Shown here piece by piece: positions 63,303-64,000 of a stretch of 64,000 nt of DNA. Numbering within the stretch: the stretch's first letter is position 1; every line of letters starts with the position of its first letter. The notes under the pieces are model-generated. The model was not told the origin of the DNA and ran no database searches. It saw nothing but the letters and a program-made list of their open reading frames with translations. The stretch is taken from NCBI RefSeq assembly GCF_040833995.1, contig NZ_CP162137.1:3332001-3396000 (forward strand), read 5' to 3'. Made by a program: the position numbers and the translations under genes. This stretch comes from Leptospira sp. WS58.C1 (lineage in GTDB: Bacteria; Spirochaetota; Leptospiria; Leptospirales; Leptospiraceae).

Positions 63303-64000
63303 TGGAAGAATACGTTTATCCTTTTTCCTTCGTAAGAAGAACCCGGAGAGGGATCTTGCTCGTAACAGAAACCGCTTCCGTGAAGTTTATAAGGAACTCC
63401 TAACGGAGCTAATAATTCCACAACTTCTCTTTTACTCCTTCCGATGAGATCGGGAATACGTTCCGATTTGCCCGTAAGAGGTTTTCTGTTCAACTTAGGG
63501 AGTTTTACGTTAATCGTTCTTTCCCCTTGTTCTATGATCGGAATAATATTCTCCACTACTTCCCTGAATACGGGAGCGGCGAGTCCTCCCCCTGTATGAC
63601 TGTCCCCTCTCGGCTCATCAAAAAGGATGAGGCCGACCACTTTCGGTTTGTCTGCCGGAAAAAATCCTAAAAAGGATGCGGACCATAGTCCGTCTTGGTA
63701 CCCTCTACCAGACACCGCTTTTTGACCGGTTCCTGTTTTTCCCGCGATGGAATATTCTTGTATGTATGCGTTCTTTCCTGTTCCGGCTTGGACGACTCTA
63801 GTCATCGCTTTCAGTAATTTTTCGGTGGAATATTCTTTGATACCTACCGGAGTCTCTTCCGATTGGAATTCCTGCATGACTTCTCCGTAGGAATCGGTAA
63901 TATGAGAGACCACCCTAGGTGTGATAAATCTTCCTCCGTTTACGATAGAAGCTGCGGATGCTACTAACTGTATAGGAGTTACCGATATTCCCTGGCCGAT
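63299..64000 (-). CDS. ftsI: PASTA-domain penicillin-binding protein (FtsI-type), C-terminal part
   Basis: The gene runs off the right end of the window, so only the C-terminal 233 aa are seen. The transpeptidase end is visible: [23 protein letters not shown], the third active-site motif [12 protein letters not shown] and [22 protein letters not shown]. One PASTA domain follows ([24 protein letters not shown]), ending at the stop. This is the cell-division class B PBP, FtsI/PBP3 type, that cross-links septal peptidoglycan. PASTA in this enzyme is common in spirochaetes. It overlaps the DUF115 gene by four bases. Confidence 0.93.
   Translation of the reverse strand: MGQGISVTPIQLVASAASIVNGGRFITPRVVSHITDSYGEVMQEFQSEETPVGIKEYSTEKLLKAMTRVVQAGTGKNAYIQEYSIAGKTGTGQKAVSGRGYQDGLWSASFLGFFPADKPKVVGLILFDEPRGDSHTGGGLAAPVFREVVENIIPIIEQGERTINVKLPKLNRKPLTGKSERIPDLIGRSKREVVELLAPLGVPYKLHGSGFCYEQDPSPGSSYEGKRINVFFQ

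Overview
The window reads as a chromosomal segment of a Leptospira species (Spirochaetes). This is inferred from the protein families, from the lipobox types (for example TDC, FNC, SNC, SSC), and from conserved leptospiral genes I recognise (phasin-related small proteins, etfBA, a DUF2804 protein, an HATPase-HDOD protein, a MASE1 hybrid kinase). The moderate base composition would fit a non-L. interrogans-like species, but I cannot fix the species without a search. I see no prophage, CRISPR array, insertion sequence or rRNA. About 62 protein genes and one tRNA fill most of the DNA, with short intergenic gaps.

Layout. 1-8.5 kb: the end of an efflux adaptor gene, a coiled-coil protein, an SH3-domain protein, then a minus-strand block with an Old Yellow Enzyme reductase, a CapA-type metallophosphatase, a lipoprotein, a beta-barrel protein and an acyl-CoA dehydrogenase. 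8.7-19.5 kb (plus): a GT-C membrane glycosyltransferase, etfB-etfA, a LolA-like protein, a 610-aa spirochaete protein, trpS, a comEC-like gene without its usual hydrolase domain, and rsmA. 19.5-30.6 kb: rsgA, an HATPase-HDOD signalling protein, a two-gene ABC exporter, sixA, tRNA-Pro(GGG), a class D-like beta-lactamase, the first phasin-like gene, an SMP-30/paraoxonase-like lipoprotein, a thioesterase, a second GT-C enzyme, a STAS protein and a degenerate tyrosine recombinase. 31-41 kb: an alpha/beta hydrolase, a MASE1-PAS hybrid kinase, a SET protein, rppH, a group II truncated globin, acylphosphatase, a propeller-like protein, gamma-glutamyltransferase and an aldo-keto reductase.

41-50 kb: a lipoprotein and a four-gene minus-strand operon (adenosine deaminase, membrane protein, TrkH-type and TrkA-type K+ uptake), then a divergent MATE exporter, gmd and a double cNMP-binding protein. 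50-64 kb: a TPR-like protein, a small zinc-ribbon protein, a lipoprotein, a glycerophosphodiesterase with an outer-membrane protein, the second phasin-like gene, a PPK2-DUF2804-MocR operon facing a divergent aminotransferase, an MmcQ/YjbR protein, the third phasin-like gene, a CsgG-like lipoprotein, and a DUF115 protein translationally coupled to a PASTA-bearing division transpeptidase (ftsI) cut by the window end.

The most interesting structure is regulatory. The three dispersed phasin-like genes share a palindrome, consensus TTGTGC-N3-GCACAA, in their promoter regions. In two of them the architecture is identical to the base: two palindromes 23 bp apart, one in the -35/-10 spacer and one just downstream of the -10. 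This looks like an autoregulated, PhaR-like regulon whose regulator lies outside the window. Other points of note are a 189-bp long inverted-repeat element whose ends supply the stop codons of two convergent genes, an XerC/D-like protein that has lost nearly all catalytic residues, and a sensor kinase whose first membrane helix lies upstream of any canonical start codon.
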